From Todiramphus chloris collaris (taxonomy: Eukaryota > Chordata > Aves > Coraciiformes > Alcedinidae): a stretch of DNA of 64,000 nucleotides. Where the stretch lies: contig JANVCC010000018.1 of NCBI GenBank assembly GCA_025345505.1, positions 53,897,656-53,961,655 of the forward strand, written 5' to 3'. Position 1 is the stretch's first letter; each line of letters opens with the position of its first letter. The notes under the pieces were generated by a model. The model was given only the letters and a program-made list of their open reading frames with translations, was not told where the DNA came from and did no database searches. Positions 13,533 through 24,805 of the stretch are shown one piece after another. A program made the translations under genes and the position numbers.

Positions 13533-14262
13533 ATCATAGAATCATAGAATGGTAGGGGTTAGAAGGGACCTCTGGAGGCCATTGAGTCCAACATCCCTGC
13601 CAGAGCACGGCCACCCAGGGCAGGCCACACAGGAACATATCCAGGAAGGTTTTGAAAGTCTCTAGAGCAGACTCCATAACCTCTCCAGGCAGCCTGTTCC
13701 AGGCTTCGTCAATCTCACAGTAAGAAGTTTTTCCTCATGTTGTGGTGGAACTTCCTGGGTTCCAGTTTGTGATCGTTGCTCCTCATCCTATCACAGGGCA
13801 CCACTAGAAAGAGACTGGCCCCTTCTACTTGACACCGACAGTTCAGCTATTTGTAAATCTTAATAAGATCCCCTCTCAGTCTTCTCTTCTCCAGGCTAAA
13901 CAGTCCCAGGACTCTCAGCCTTTCCTCATAAGAGAAATGTTCCAGTCTTGAAACCCTTTGATGGACTCTCTAGTATTTCCATGTCCCTTTTGAACTGGAG
14001 AGACCATACATGGACACAGTAGTCCAGAAGTGGTCTCACTAGGGCGGTGTAGAGGGGGAGGAGAGGTTCTCCTCGCTCAACCCGCTGACCACACTCATCT
14101 TTATGTACCACACGATACTGTTGGGCTTCTTGGCCACAAGTGCACATTGCTATCCCATGGATAATTTATCATCTACCAGGACTCCAAGGTCCTTCTCCAT
14201 GGAGCTGCTTTCCAGGACGTCAACCCCTAACCTGCACTGGGTACTCAGGATAGGTCCTGAAA
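13533..14262 (-). mobile_element. CR1 LINE 3' fragment, antisense
   Basis: The left end shows the complement of two 3' terminal units (atcatagaatcatagaatgg), so the element is on the minus strand with an intact 3' end. Minus-strand translation of 14147-13926 contains the CR1 RT C-terminal motif PLLPLYTALVRPLLDYCVHV followed by [11 protein letters not shown]. The frame then breaks where the usual 'RVQRRATKMI' segment is replaced by a shortened variant. The same shortened variant occurs in the sense CR1 at 31325-32170, so these two belong to one subfamily. 5'-truncated near 14262. No RT catalytic motif is present. Confidence 0.92.
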
Positions 14263-17200
14263 ATTTGGTCCTATGTATCAGCTCTAGTGGAATGTTTCAA
14301 GGGAGAAGGGGTTACATCTTGTGTCCAAGAGCCAGCCTTCCAAGGAGTTGGATGGGTGCTATACTCCTGACTTACAGATTGGCTGTCACAGAAGTGGTAT
14401 CAAGAATTGCCCTGTCTACACAGTAAAAAGTTCATCTCATTAGGAGTGAATCTGTGGAGTCCATTTGACACCCACTGTGCATGGCCTTTCGTCAGGTCTG
14501 ACACTAACTCTAGTCTGGTCCTTGTTTAGTAGGTGCACTCCTGAAAACCATATTTCAATTTACTTTCATCCAAAAGACACCCAGTTCACATACTCCAAGA
14601 TTGCTCTACGATCTGAGCTAAAACATGTAAAGTGGGAATGGTTGGGAGTGTCATTTTAAAAGCAGACTTCTGGTTCAAAATAAACTGCTAATGTAGATGC
14701 ACCCAAATGAAATATAAAGTGCATGGACCATGGTCTTGCTGTACTAAAAGCTTCTTCTGAATTTATCTTTCCTTTGCAGTGCAAACATACCAGAAAAGCT
14801 GGTCTCAGAACTCACACCTTAGATGTTAGTCTTATCCCAAAGAAGGACTTTTCAACATAAAATTGAGAAACCTTTTTGATAGAGAACTGGCAATAAGGTT
14901 AAAATTCAGTGGCTGTACGGAGAATCTCCATTGTTTGTGACTTGCTGGTGGCTTGTACATTTTAAGGCCAGAAAGAAACAGCTTTACTTCCTCTGTAACT
15001 AGGGACATAGATTTCACGGAGGTATTCTTGCATGAAGTCTTAGCTACTGTTCACGCTACAAATGTTCTTTTCCTGTTTTCAGGACTCCCAGTGAAAGGGA
15101 AGATACTACTCTCAAAGGGACTATGCACCTGTGATTAATTACACTTGCTACAGAAATTACATCTTGCCCACAATATGCAAAGTTTCTGTTGACAAGAACA
15201 ACAACATGGAGATCAGTAGAATTCAAATATTCCTGGAGTACATTTTCCGTATAATAATTGGAGGGGCTATGATGCAAATTATTTTGCCTTCACTTTTACA
15301 TTCATTGCATGTACTAGTATAGATACAAGCAACTGTTTAACTAAATGCTATGCTAAGTTTTCTCTATGTATTCTTCTCAAAAATATATGTAGGACAGATA
15401 GTAGGAAAGTAGCAGGAAAGTTACTTCAAGGAATATCTCCCCGCCTGGTGTATGGTCAAGAGTCCAAGCTGTTGAAGTTGGTTGCACTGCAAATGAGTTC
15501 AGTAGCAGACATGTCTGGAAATTTTCTCTTTCTTCAGTGTGAAGAACTAAGTTCCTCATGGCAATTTTCAGGCAGCCTCAGCCTGAGACCCTTATTCACC
15601 ATCTGTGGGTTGCAAGGGGACTTCTCTGAGTAGTTTTGAAAGGCACTGGAATGGGTACTGAGAAAGCAGTCTTATTGAGAAGTGTAGGTCCAGTTTACAA
15701 CCATTATATCTGCCAGAAATTGCTGGAAAATAAACTTAAATAAACAGACACTGCCAGTAAAGACAGAAGACAGTACTTTTTTCTGAAATAGCCATACCAG
15801 GAAATCCACAGAGCCTTCAGATAAACATTTAATAGCAAACAACATTGAATGAAAACCTTCCAGCTATGGATCAAGTTGTCTGTCCCTGGGTAACTGTGAA
15901 TAAGCCTCCTGAACAAAGAAGCTTTTTTGACTTTGTCCAGAGGTCCCAAGGATATGCCTTTCTTGTTTGACTTACAGCTCCTCCAAGTCTACAATGCCTG
16001 AGTAGTCAGCTTGATTTGAATGCTGAAAGTCTAGCAATTTGGGTACACAAATTAGCACATGATTGAAAGTGTTTGACCTGAATCTGTGTTTTAGGGAAAT
16101 CTCCAGAATATCTAGTTGCTGGCTTTAGCTGTCTTCTGTCTCATCTCCTAGTTGCAAATGTTGTGTTCAGTGGTATGTTCTGCAGGTTTTGTCTCACACT
16201 TGCAGTGTCGTATATTTATGTTAATATATATCTGAACCAAAATGTAGTGGTATATGAAAAATATTCAGACGTATAGTATAAAATTATTTTGGTACAATAT
16301 GTTGTACACTGGTAGCTGGACACAGAAAAAAGGTCACTTGCAATATTGCTGGTTTTCTGATCAACTAATCATCATTTCAGCTTGAGCTTATTAACGGTCT
16401 GCTTTCTTACACCACTGTTGCTGGAGAGGGAAGAAGGTTTTACCTGAGACTTATTACTATGGGTCTAAACTGTAAATCTCTAGATCACTGAAGTTTTACC
16501 CTGAAAAGAGGCAGACTATGGTCCTGCTAAGTGATTCTCATGGCAGGGATGATATCAAAAATAGAAATTAATAAACCAGAACATACTATGAATTTGGTGC
16601 AAAGCTTTTTTTTTTTTTTTTTGTTATCCTTTTAATTTCTTTACATATATAGGAATACTTTTTCATTTCTTTGGACTGTTATCTTTGTGGCTGTGTATTT
16701 ACCAGATACATAGATGGACTTCTTATATAACTGCCAAGAATGGCAATTATATAGGCATTTGTATTGGAGACTTCCTCTGTGGAGCTGTGTTTTTAGTAGC
16801 AGCTGATCTGAGCAGATGGAAATTAGAAGCAAGAGGGATACACTGAAAATCTCACCATGGGAGAACTCTAAGGAAAGATGTAACCTGCCTGTTGGACTGT
16901 AAAATTGGCCTGCGATGGCAAGTGGCAGTCTGTTCTCAGTTTCCTAGTAGACCCAGTTTGACTGACAATGCTGTAAGATTAAGTAGATATCCTTCATAAG
17001 CGTGCAATCTTATAAACATTTTGGAGATGGGAGGTGGTGTAGAAGAAGAAAACACTCTGGCTGCAGCAAAAGCTTTTGTGCTTCTCCTAGCTGTAAGATG
17101 CTGAGATAATATGACAGTGCTTTCATCACTCAAAGAGTGCTTGTATGTACACATCTTTTGGGTGTGTGTAGATATTATTACATGTCCTAAAAGTCAAAGA

Positions 17201-20200
17201 GATATATTTTTTTTTGTTAGTGCTGCTTTAACAGCATATCTGATGTGGTTACTGTTGTCCTCCAGTCTCGTATATAAATAGAAGAAAATCCAACCAGTGT
17301 TTTTACAGAGTGCGTGCTGTTACTGTGTCATTATGTTAAATCATTCAAAATGTTGGAGATTTCACAAAGTACTGCAAGTTCTATTTGTATGGTGCATGGA
17401 GCTTACATTATGCAAATAAAGCTATAGTTTTCAAATACACTAATCACTGAGTTTGTCCAGATGTGCTCAGTGTAAAAAAATGTTAACTAATCTTATTCTC
17501 TGAGGAACCCTGTGAGATGCTCTTCAAAAGTAATTTGTAGGTGGAAGAGAAAGTAGCTGGTACTCACATGCTCACAGCAGCAGCATAGAGTTTTTTTTTT
17601 CTTTTTTTGTTGTGAAAGATGAGAAGAATGTCACTGACAACGATAATTCAGCTATGTAACTGAAGGAGCTGGGAAGAAGTATAAAGTCAGTTTGTAATAT
17701 TTGCATACTGAAAAGAGGCATACATAAATGCTTCAGACTCTTTGGAGAACTTTAGAAAGGTAACAGCCTAAACAATTCAACTTCAAGACCAGATTTCAAA
17801 AAGAAACAAATATCTTGTGATTCTCATTGTGCTCTTACTTGTTGATAATAGTTTGATTTGTCAGTAATGTCTGAAAAAGTAGATGAGTTCTGGTGTGGAG
17901 CCCATAAATTTTACTATGTATGATTTAGTTATTTTTATATTATCTTTCCCTTATATTTTCCCTCATTTCAGATCTTAGATACCACAGAAATAATGTCACC
18001 AATGATTTCAGATCTCAGTTACCACACCAATAATGTCCCCTTAAATCTGTGTGAAGGATCATTCAGATTTGATAGGATAGAATGCATAAGTGAATTTAAT
18101 TTTAAGACTTTTCCACTACTATGAGTTGTCACATTTTCACATATAAGGTCAGGTTGTTCATTCACCTCTGTTGGTGTCTGTGGCTCAAATGTTTATTCTT
18201 GACTATTCTTGACATGTTTCTTGACTACTGGAATGAAAATGCTATAGTCAGTCACATTTACTTGTGAGGTTACTTATAGTTTATACTAGAGATTTTTGAA
18301 AGCCAGTTTTGTTGTGTTCGTTTAAGTTGTATGACAAGTGTCTACCTAAATGGACAAGGTGCTTCAAAGGACTTAAACAAAAACAATATATAACAAAAGC
18401 CCCTCAAAGCCACATTACATCAGCTGTTTTCTTCAAAAGGCATTTTGAGTTTAACTCACATAAGCTCTCCCATAAGGCTGACAAAGATGTGGGTGACTCA
18501 GAGCATGTCAATGAGATATCTAAAACTTTAATCTAGACTTCACCTACTTGAATATTACCTATGTCATTACTACTCAGTGGTTACCTTTTGCTAACAAGTT
18601 AGGTTAGCTTCGTAAATTGGAATTTTTTTATCTATACACATCTTTTTGAAACACTTTTCAATCCTGACAGTGATGTTCCTGCTGTGTCAGAGAGGTTGGA
18701 GTGAACATGTGAAAGCACACTCAGAATGTTTTAGTTCAGTAACTGTACATATCAAGAGCACTGGAGACACAGGTGACAAGCACATTTGTGATTAAGACTA
18801 TACAGAGCTGAAGGGTAAACCTTCAAGGACATTATCTACACAGAAATCTGTGCCATTGCACCTGGTCTAGGGGTTGGTACTAATCAAAATTCCATGATCT
18901 GAAATTATATGCCTAATTTCAGTCTGAACAATCTGTAATGTTAGTGCTATTCGTATTCCCCATGCCTGTGTAATGGGGAAATGAATTCTTTTTTTATTCT
19001 TAAATCAAAATAATCTCTGCTCCTATACCATCAGAGCTATATAAATGTCTCTGTGGGAACATTCCTAATGCTAAAAGCTGCTGAATACTAGTCAGATGTT
19101 CCAGTTTTCTGGAAATTATTTGTTCTTCATTCAGATTGCCTCATAATCTGTTAAAATACAAATTAAAGTATTGCATATAAGAAAAGATTAATTTGTTTGT
19201 TGGTTATTTTTTTGAGGAATGTTGTTAATGAGAAGTATGGGTCTTTGTCATAAAGGCTCATGAAAAATTCACCAGGAAACTATCATTAAGTTATGCAGTT
19301 TTCAAAGGGAGGCATCATGGACTTAAATAGTCTGGAAGCTTAACTTAGTATATGACTGCTCTCTCCTCTGGGAACCTTTTATTTGTCTGTGACTTGCACT
19401 GCCAGGCAATTGCTCTTTTACTCCACTGATGGTAATCATGGCTAGTAAAAGATTAAAAGGCTGCCTAATCTTCACACTGCTGTCAGTTGCAGTCAACAGA
19501 AAAAGTCCTTAGAAGTGATGCACAGTTTGTGAGCTGAATACAGAGCCATGTGCACATTTTAGTGATGAGTAAGGGGTGGTAAGCAGAGCAAAAAGGTGCT
19601 CCACTTTGAGTGATATTAAACCATGAGCTGCTGAAGAGTGCAGCTGTTTTGAGATGTTATTCCCCATGACTGGTGGTGACACTGCTGAGGATCTCCATGC
19701 AGGTGCTGTGTTTGCTATCAGGCAGCTGCCTATGTGCCAGGGGCTGTGCAGGCACAGCTGGGAGTATGCAGAGGGCAGAGGCAGCTGTGACAATGACACA
19801 GAGGTGTTTCTACCTGACCTGATTCGAAACTAGGTCACTGATTGAATGGACCCTGTCAATGAGACTCAGGATCAGAAGGCACACTGAGCTCAGGGGGTTT
19901 ATTACACCATTTTCATTTGACTGAATGTGCCAATGGTCTCCCACCTTGCTCCTGAGTCCTGTGCTATGGTGATTTGCCTGCATAGCTGGCGGATTTCCAT
20001 GTGTCAGTCCTCATGTGTGCACTTCTGTGGTGACTAAGAAACACTGCTGGCTTGCCTACCCCACTGTACAGCTCTGGCTGTGTCATTTGTCAGGGCTACC
20101 ACAGTGGTAGGCAGGTACCTAGCTGACTTTGTTGATGAAAGGGACAACAGAGTATTCAGAGTAGGAGTAGGAGATGGCTTTGCTGTCACTGTAGTCTAGG

Positions 20201-22846
20201 TTCTGGGCTAGTTCTCCTGTAGTTTAAAAAACCCAGATATTTCCATCTGATTTACTACCACCCAATGGTAGTAAACCATTTGCTAGTAACCCCTGGCTTT
20301 ATAAACTTTTATTGACCGTGAAACCATGCAGAACTTGCAATGTATTTGTCCATCTGATACCAACAGTTGATAGAGGTGTCTTCTTCCAGAAAGAGAGCAA
20401 AGGTTGCTAATGGTCTTTCTGTAGTATTCAGATATCAATCCCTGCAGGAGACATAGTGAAGATTAGATTTATAACAACAGTATAATTCAAAATATATTTC
20501 CCGGTCAGAAGTAGTGCCAGTGTTGCCAAGGAAATGGTAGTATGTACACAGCAGTATGTCTTCTGTACAAGGTAGCAAAAAGTTAAAATTAAATTATCAA
20601 ATGCCTATTACATTACCTTGTTAGACAGAGCTTCTACTATTTCATTGTACTGCATGAGAGTGTTTTATCTTTAATTCTTTATTGTGCAGAGTATCTTTTG
20701 GAGTGAGTTCAGGCATTCTCTGTCTACCTGCCCTGTGAGAATTTGTATTTACTGATGTGCATGACCTTGTCAGAATTTATGGTGCCGATACAGGCAGCTG
20801 GGCTGTAGCCATAATTCCTTCCAGAGAATACAGAGGAGTTCAAATGTTTGGGTGACAGACAGGGCCATGATGACTTTGTCTGCAGGAATGAAGACTGGCA
20901 CCAGTCTCTCCTTTACTCACTGCAATCACTTTTGGTTTAGGTTAAAGATGATGTAATTCCGCGCTGCATATTGTCAGTGTTTTATACCCTGAATTACTGC
21001 TATACTTAAGTGTCAGTATCTCAACCCTTTGCAAACATGTACATCTTATTCTTCTCTTGGACAGCTGCCACTGTTAAGCTAAGTAGCAAAGGTTTCCTCC
21101 CGAGGATTAGAGCTTGCTGGAAACCTTACAACAATTTCTTTTTCTCTGAAATATGTAGGTTTGTGAGAAAGCAAGATGTTCTGTAGAATGATTCTTTTTT
21201 GTACCTGTGAGTTTCCTCTAAAGCATGAGGAGTGGTCCAATGTGAGTCTCCCAAGCTGTAGGATCACAAGAACTTTGATGGTGTAGTTCTCTGGAAACCT
21301 CTCCTAATACGTACACTGTCTGGGTCAAGTATTGTACATGCTTATGAGCTCTTTGCTTCAGTGGGATCCTGTCAGCAAATTGCTGCATGATTGGGAATTC
21401 CAGCACTTCTGGGCTCCCTGTTGATCTAGGAAAACATGGGAAGAGCTGTTCTTGAAGACATTTTCTATTTATGTGGCATAGAGTTTGAAAGTTCTAAAAG
21501 CCCTCTCTCAGTTCTATTTCTGCAGGAATCCTGTTTCAGACCAAAAATAAAAAGATTTAAAAGCCAAAATAAAAGCAATCTCTATAGGATGAACATTCCA
21601 AGTTTTGACCAATTGTATAAAGGCAGCTGGTTTTTATACGTTCCCAAAGAACACATTTCTGTGGATTTTGGAATCCAGTTAAGACCTGGGTTCACCATTA
21701 CTCTACTTCTGAAGTCATACAAAAGGGCATGTAACCTGTACCCCTTCTACATCTGTTTTATGGCAGGTCATTTGCCTAGATACTGTGGTGAATTGAAAAC
21801 TGACAACAATGGTGAAGAAATGAAAGTACATGGTGAAGTCTGAGAAGAACCAAAACTTTCTGTGATAGTATCACATTGCCTTCACTCCATATGCAGCCCA
21901 TTTTCAGTCTTAAACACATTAGCTATTCCATCCCATCTTAATCCAGCAAAGCAGTTAAGTATACACTTAAGTCAAATTGTTGTCAGTCTGATTTAAGCAG
22001 GACTTAAGCAAAGCACATTTTTAAAGGCTTGTATGACTGTGAAGGGATTGAAACCTGTGTTTAATGTTCAACGCATGCTGATATGTTCTGCCCTATAGGA
22101 ACTTTGAAAATAGAAAGGGACTAAAGCTGTTTTTCGTCATTGTACGAGTGGTTATTCCTGCAGATATGCTATTAGAATGGGATGAGTTTAGTTTAGACTG
22201 AGTTCAATAGGATTGCTCTCATATATTGACTTTTCAAGTTCAGGAACATTTAAAGGAAGTTAATTCCATTGCTGTGGTGAATTCTGGTGGGAGTAGTAAA
22301 ACAGAATCAGTGTAGTTGGAAAAATAGAAAAGGAAACCAATTTTTTTTCAAATATGTATGATTTTTAAGTTGGTTTTCTCTTGGATAGTGAGTGACGTCT
22401 GAGGAATAACATAAAAGGGGTAACCTAGAAAAATCACTTGTACCTTCAGCAGTAAGTGGAGAGTATAGTTTTCATCAAGAAAGCATAAAACAAAGAGATT
22501 TCAATCCTGTTTTGATTGGAAATGTTCAATGATATCTGAATTACACATTTTCAAATCTTTCCATAACATATCTTGTTTATTCTTTCACAACTGTGCACAC
22601 AAAAAAATGCTTACCACACTATATTAATCACTTTGAACCACTCCCTGATAAAAAATGATTGACCTTTATTCAACCATCACTACCTAAAAAGTTACATTTT
22701 AAATAATTGAGGTTTTTTGCTCAAAGGCTCTATCTTCCTCTCTTGTGGTCCTAGAGTTTCTTGACTTTTTATTAAGGCTTTATGTCAGCATTCCAGTTAA
22801 GCCCAGTAAGTTGGATAATCAAAACTAATTTCCAATCCTTGCCCTT
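14263..22846. other. Unique non-coding DNA
   Basis: More than 8 kb without a recognised repeat or gene. The longest open frame is 135 codons at 21436-21843 (+). It shows no family I know, no signal peptide and no flanking splice logic, so I treat it as chance. A T run of 17 lies at 16606-16622 and a twofold 40-base tandem duplication at 17965-18044. The segment 19680-20110 is relatively GC-rich, with CAG- and CTG-containing words, but has no long conserved-looking frame. Confidence 0.55.
17965..18044. repeat. Two-copy 40-base tandem duplication
   Basis: The unit beginning atttcagatct at 17965 is repeated at 18005. About 31 of the first 36 positions agree between copies, including the shared blocks taccaca and aataatgtc. 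The divergence implies an old local duplication rather than a polymorphic satellite. Confidence 0.75.
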
Positions 22847-23315
22847 TGTAGTGGGTCTGGCTGGGCTGCTTTTCCCCATCCAGCCCTCATGCTGTAGCAC
22901 TGGGAGCTGGAGGGTGTTGATAACACACCCGTGTTGTGACTGCCGGTGCTCGCACGGCACCAGAGGATGGGGAGCAGGAGGGGGGAGAAGATACAACCAG
23001 CCTGAGCTGACCAGTGGGCTATTCCATACCATATGACGTCAGCTCTACTATAAAGGGAGAGGGCAGGAGGAGGATGGGGGGGCATTCTGCTTTGTCCTCC
23101 AAGCGGCTGCTGCGTGTTCCCGGAGCCCTGCTTCCTGGACTCGGCCCGACATCGCCTGTGGACGGGAAGTAGAAAATAACATCTTGTCTATCATAACCCA
23201 CACCCCTGTGCTTTGCGTCTTATTCTCTCCCTGCGTGCCGTGCTGAAGGGGGTCGGGGGGAGTGATAGAAGGGCTTGGTGGGCACCTGGTGCCGTGCCAG
23301 GGTCAACCCACCACA
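22847..23315 (+). mobile_element. ERV LTR (469 bp) at the left end of copy A, sense
   Basis: Begins TGTAGTGGGTCTGG and ends GGGTCAACCCACCACA, giving canonical TG...CA ends and a 10-base near-perfect terminal inverted repeat. Sense is set to plus because a CRE-like TGACGTCA at 23034 is followed by TATAAA at 23049, and because copy B joins the same TGTAGTGGGTCTG end to gag in the sense direction. The last ~70 bases (gtgatagaa...ggtgggcacctgg...gggtcaaccc) match the 3' end of the otherwise different LTRs at 8782-9846 and 60550-61480. Flanks CCCTT (left) and GTTCC (right) do not match, so this is not a simple solo insertion. The adjoining gag-pol reads the opposite way. Confidence 0.88.
23034..23054 (+). 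promoter_or_regulatory. LTR core promoter: CRE plus TATA box
   Basis: A palindromic TGACGTCA (23034-23041), the binding site of CREB/ATF factors, is followed 7 bases later by TATAAA (23049-23054). They lie 203 bases from the LTR start, as expected for the U3-R border. A rightward transcript from here would run antisense to the neighbouring gag-pol. Activity is inferred from motifs only. Confidence 0.6.
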
Positions 23316-23449
23316 GTTCCTTTTTGGAAAAAAATAGATGAGCACCAGCCTCACCCAGGCAGAGATAAACCTCCCCAGGCTGCCGGTCACAGCCTGTACC
23401 TGTCCCCCAACTCTCGCCCTGTCCCCACAGTGTGGCAGTACTCAGGTGG

Positions 23450-24802
23450 TCAGGGTGCTGCTTCCCAAGGACTCACCACAATCTCCTGTTTAATTTGTTC
23501 AAAGGCCTGTTGCTGTTCAGGGCCCCAGTTAAAGTCATTCTTCTTCCGGGTCACATGGTAGAGCGGGCTCACAATGAGGCTGTAATCTGGAATATGCATT
23601 CTCCAGAAACCCACAGCACCCAGGAAAGCCTGTGTCTCCTTTTTGTTGGTTGGTGGAGACATTGTTGTTATCTTATTGATCACATCCATCGGGATGTGTC
23701 GACGCCCATCCTGCCATTTTATTCCAAGGAACTGGATTTCCTGTGCAGGCCCCTTCACCTTGCTTCGCTTTACAGCAAACCCAGCCTTCAGGAGGATTTC
23801 AATTATTTTCTTCCCTTTCTCGAAAACTTCTCCTGCTGTGTTGCCCCATACGATGATGTCATCAATGTACTGGAGATGCTCCGGAGCCCCACCTTCCTCC
23901 AGTGCAGTGTGAATCAGTCTGTGACAGATGGTGGGGCTGCGTTTCCACCCCTGGGGCAATCAATTCCAGGTGTACTGGACTCCCCTCCAGGTGAAGGCAA
24001 ACTGTGGCCTGCACTCTGGTGCTATGGGAATGGAGAAAAATGCATTAGCGATGTCAATCGTGGCGTACCACTTGGCTGCCTTGGACTCCAGCTCATACTG
24101 AAGTTCTAGCATGTCTGGCACAGCAGCACTCAGCATCGGTGTAACTTCATTCAGACCACGATAGTCCACTGTCAATCTCCATTCTCCATTTGACTTTTGC
24201 ACAGGCCATATGGGGCTGTTGAAAGGTGAATGAGTTTTGCTGATCACGCCCTGGCTCTCCAGCTGATGAATCAATTCCTGGATGGGGATCAGGGAATCTC
24301 TGTTGGTGCGATATTGCCGCCGATGCACGGTTGTCGTGGCCATTGGCACCAGCTGCTCTGCAACCTTCATCAGCCCCACTATAGAAGGGTTCTCTGAGAG
24401 ACCTGGCAAGGTGGACAACTGTTCACTTCCCTCTGCCTCCAAGGCAGCAACACCAAAAGCCCACCGGTATCCTTTTGGATCCTTGAAATAGCCTCTCCTA
24501 AGATAGTCTATGCCAAGGATGCACGGGGCCTCTGGGCCAGTCACAATGGGGTGTTTATACCACTCCTTTCCAGTCAGGCTCACTTCAGCCTCCAATACTG
24601 TCAACTGCTGAGATCCCCCTGTCACCCCGGAAATACTTATGGGCTCAGCTCCTCTGTATTCAGATGGCATCACTGTGCACTGCGCTCCTGTATCGACGAA
24701 GGCCTTGTATCTCTGTGGGTCTGACGTGCCAGGCCATCGGATCCACACAGTCCAGTAAATACGATTGTCCCTTTCCTCCACCTGGCTAGAGGCAGGGCCT
24801 CT
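23450..24802 (-). pseudogene. pol: ERV protease-reverse transcriptase, interrupted and truncated (copy A)
   Basis: Same frame as gag, directly after its amber codon. Residues are numbered from the Met at 24781. An aspartic protease comes first with active-site DTGA at 30-33 (FVDTGAQ) and a downstream ILGIDYL block. RT follows with LTVDYRGLNE near 203-212 and motif A YATIDIANAFF near 239-249 (catalytic Asp ~243). An in-frame TGA at 23962-23960 replaces the CGA seen in copy B, a typical CpG transition. Beyond it the same frame continues with LPQGW, YIDDIIVWG (motif C, both Asp present), FLGIKW and a connection-like segment, ending at a stop at 23452-23450. RNase H and integrase are missing. Expression would have needed amber readthrough; the nonsense codon and truncation make it a pseudogene. 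Confidence 0.9.
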
Positions 24803-24805
24803 CTA
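24803..24805 (-). promoter_or_regulatory. In-frame amber codon between gag and pol
   Basis: The gag TAG is followed without a frame change by codons leading into protease. The same amber codon and surrounding bases are present in copy B at 49950-49952. One conserved stop with a continuing frame is the arrangement of retroviruses that make Gag-Pol by stop-codon readthrough, rather than by frameshifting. Readthrough itself is inferred. Confidence 0.6.

Noticed and set aside
21436..21843. 135-codon open frame (+) in unique DNA
   Set aside because: The longest non-repeat frame, but no family signature, no splice context and a length expected by chance across 64 kb and six frames.
22847..23315. 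Simple solo LTR insertion
   Set aside because: Flanking pentamers CCCTT and GTTCC differ, so no target duplication supports an independent insertion next to the gag-pol remnant.
23432..24109. 225-codon open frame on the plus strand
   Set aside because: Antisense shadow of the ERV reverse transcriptase, whose minus-strand motifs are clear.
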